A DNA stretch of 6,609 nucleotides from Clostridiales bacterium (GTDB taxonomy: Bacteria; Bacillota; Clostridia; Christensenellales; UBA1242): the NCBI GenBank assembly GCA_918241715.1, contig CAKJYB010000066.1, positions 1-6,609 of the forward strand, given 5' to 3'. The position numbers and the translations under genes are program-made. Positions within the stretch are counted from its first letter, which is position 1. Each line of letters opens with the position of its first letter. Shown one piece after another: positions 6,028 to 6,609 of the stretch. The notes beneath the pieces were generated by a model, which saw nothing but the letters and a program-made list of their open reading frames with translations, did not search any database and had not been told where the DNA came from.

Positions 6028-6457
6028 TTTCAAACTCCTTTACAACAAAGATTCTTTTTTTCTCTCCAACCTTTTCAATGTCGATTTCGTAGTCAACATT
6101 TTGAATGAGCCCTTCAACATTTTCTGACCATTCAACAAAACACACTCCGTCAAGGTGGTCTTTGTCAAAATACTCTTCAAATCCAACATTCATAGCTTCT
6201 TCAGCAGAAGACAATCTATACATATCAAAATGATAAATTGGAAATTTTGCATTGTAAGTGTTTAAAAGTGTAAATGTTGGACTTGTCACCAAATCTTCAC
6301 AACCAAGAGCACTTACAACTTCTTTTACAAAAGTGGTTTTTCCACTTCCAAGGTCGCCATTTAAAAGCACAACCATTGGTGGTTTCAAAACTTTTGCAAA
6401 AGCCTGTGCCAACTCTTTTGTTTGTGTAAGGCTGTTAATCTCCATCTTCAGTTTCAT
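6014..6457 (-). CDS. tsaE: tRNA t6A biosynthesis ATPase TsaE
   Basis: TsaE is the P-loop ATPase of the bacterial t6A machinery; it binds the TsaB-TsaD dimer and its ATP hydrolysis supports repeated turnover. At 147 residues it has normal family length. The Walker A motif GDLGSGKTT is at 34-42, SPTFTLLNTY (59-68) is the conserved switch-like segment, HFDMYRL (76-82) is the family signature, and VEWSE (108-112) supplies the conserved Glu and Trp near the nucleotide. The ATG at 6457 is chosen because AGGGGAG lies six bases upstream (6464-6470); a second in-frame ATG at 6445 is possible. It overlaps the upstream PAP2 gene by 23 bases and tsaB by 14, so all three form one tightly packed operon. 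Confidence 0.96.
   Translation of the reverse strand: MKLKMEINSLTQTKELAQAFAKVLKPPMVVLLNGDLGSGKTTFVKEVVSALGCEDLVTSPTFTLLNTYNAKFPIYHFDMYRLSSAEEAMNVGFEEYFDKDHLDGVCFVEWSENVEGLIQNVDYEIDIEKVGEKKRIFVVKEFENAGN
6035..6040 (-). promoter_or_regulatory. Ribosome binding site that decides the tsaB start
   Basis: AAGGAG on the minus strand is seven bases from the ATG at 6027 and only one base from the TTG at 6033. This favours the ATG. The site lies inside the last codons of tsaE. Confidence 0.75.
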
Positions 6458-6609
6458 AGTTTTCTCCCCTAAGTTTTTTGTTTAAACTTCTAAGTGTCAA
6501 AATGACTGCAGTGCAAATGGCTGCAGAAATTGCTGCTCCTGCCAAAACGTCTGTCAAATAATGTGCGCCAAGATACATTCTTGAAAGCCCAACAAGTCCA
6601 ACATACAAA
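6435..6609 (-). CDS. PAP2-superfamily membrane phosphatase, C-terminal fragment
   Basis: Only the last 57 residues are in the window; the gene continues beyond the right edge. The segment SRMYLGAHYLTDVLAGA carries the third PAP2 phosphatase motif (SRxYLGxHxxxDVxxG), with the catalytic His that attacks the phosphate and the Asp that positions it. A hydrophobic helix (AAISAAICTAVILTL) and a short basic-then-acidic tail follow. Members of this superfamily dephosphorylate lipid phosphates such as phosphatidic acid or undecaprenyl pyrophosphate at the membrane; the exact substrate cannot be told from this fragment. Its TAA stop lies 23 bases inside tsaE, so it is the upstream member of the same operon. 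Confidence 0.9.
   Translation of the reverse strand, partial: LYVGLVGLSRMYLGAHYLTDVLAGAAISAAICTAVILTLRSLNKKLRGENYETEDGD
6464..6470 (-). promoter_or_regulatory. Ribosome binding site of tsaE inside the PAP2 gene
   Basis: AGGGGAG on the minus strand, six bases before the tsaE ATG, lies within the final codons of the PAP2 reading frame. This supports translational coupling and the start at 6457. Confidence 0.8.

Noticed and set aside
6031..6033. TTG as the tsaB start
   Set aside because: It leaves one base between AAGGAG and the codon; the ATG at 6027 has a seven-base gap. Family N-termini fit either, so this remains a mild preference.
1..6609. CRISPR arrays, tRNA or rRNA genes, insertion sequences, riboswitches
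   Set aside because: No regularly spaced direct repeats, no cloverleaf or rRNA-like conserved stretches, no transposase frame or terminal inverted repeats; the intergenic gaps are all under 100 bases and are explained by promoters and terminators.

Overview
The window looks like a chromosomal piece of a low-GC, Gram-positive-type bacterium (Bacillota/Clostridia-like). The sequence is AT-rich, TGA is used as a stop, most genes have strong AAGGAG-type ribosome binding sites, promoters are close to the sigma-A consensus, and one very large Sec-exported protein is present. No species can be named from the sequence alone.

Left part (1-854, minus strand): two overlapping half-size TauE/SafE-type (TSUP family) membrane proteins, most likely two subunits of one anion or sulfur-compound exporter. 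A third gene seems to start at the left edge with its own ribosome binding site. The 91-base gap at 855-945 carries a good plus-strand promoter and perhaps a weak divergent one.

Centre (946-4773, plus strand): a single 1275-residue gene fills more than half the window. It encodes an exported protein with a signal peptide, four tandem beta-sandwich modules resembling carbohydrate-binding domains, an acidic Ser/Thr linker, one transmembrane helix near the C-terminus and a charged coiled-coil cytoplasmic tail. No enzymatic domain is visible. It ends at a strong terminator and meets a convergent gene.

Right part (4828-6609, minus strand): a small protein with two duplicated zinc ribbons and an extremely acidic tail, with its own promoter and a terminator that contains its stop codon. 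Upstream of it lies an overlapping run encoding the C-terminal end of a PAP2-type phosphatase, then TsaE, then TsaB. The last two serve the bacterial tRNA t6A37 modification pathway; tsaD and tsaC are not in the window.

The most interesting parts are the large receptor-like protein, its convergent zinc-ribbon/acidic neighbour (the two promoters share a 10-base spacer motif) and the split transporter pair.
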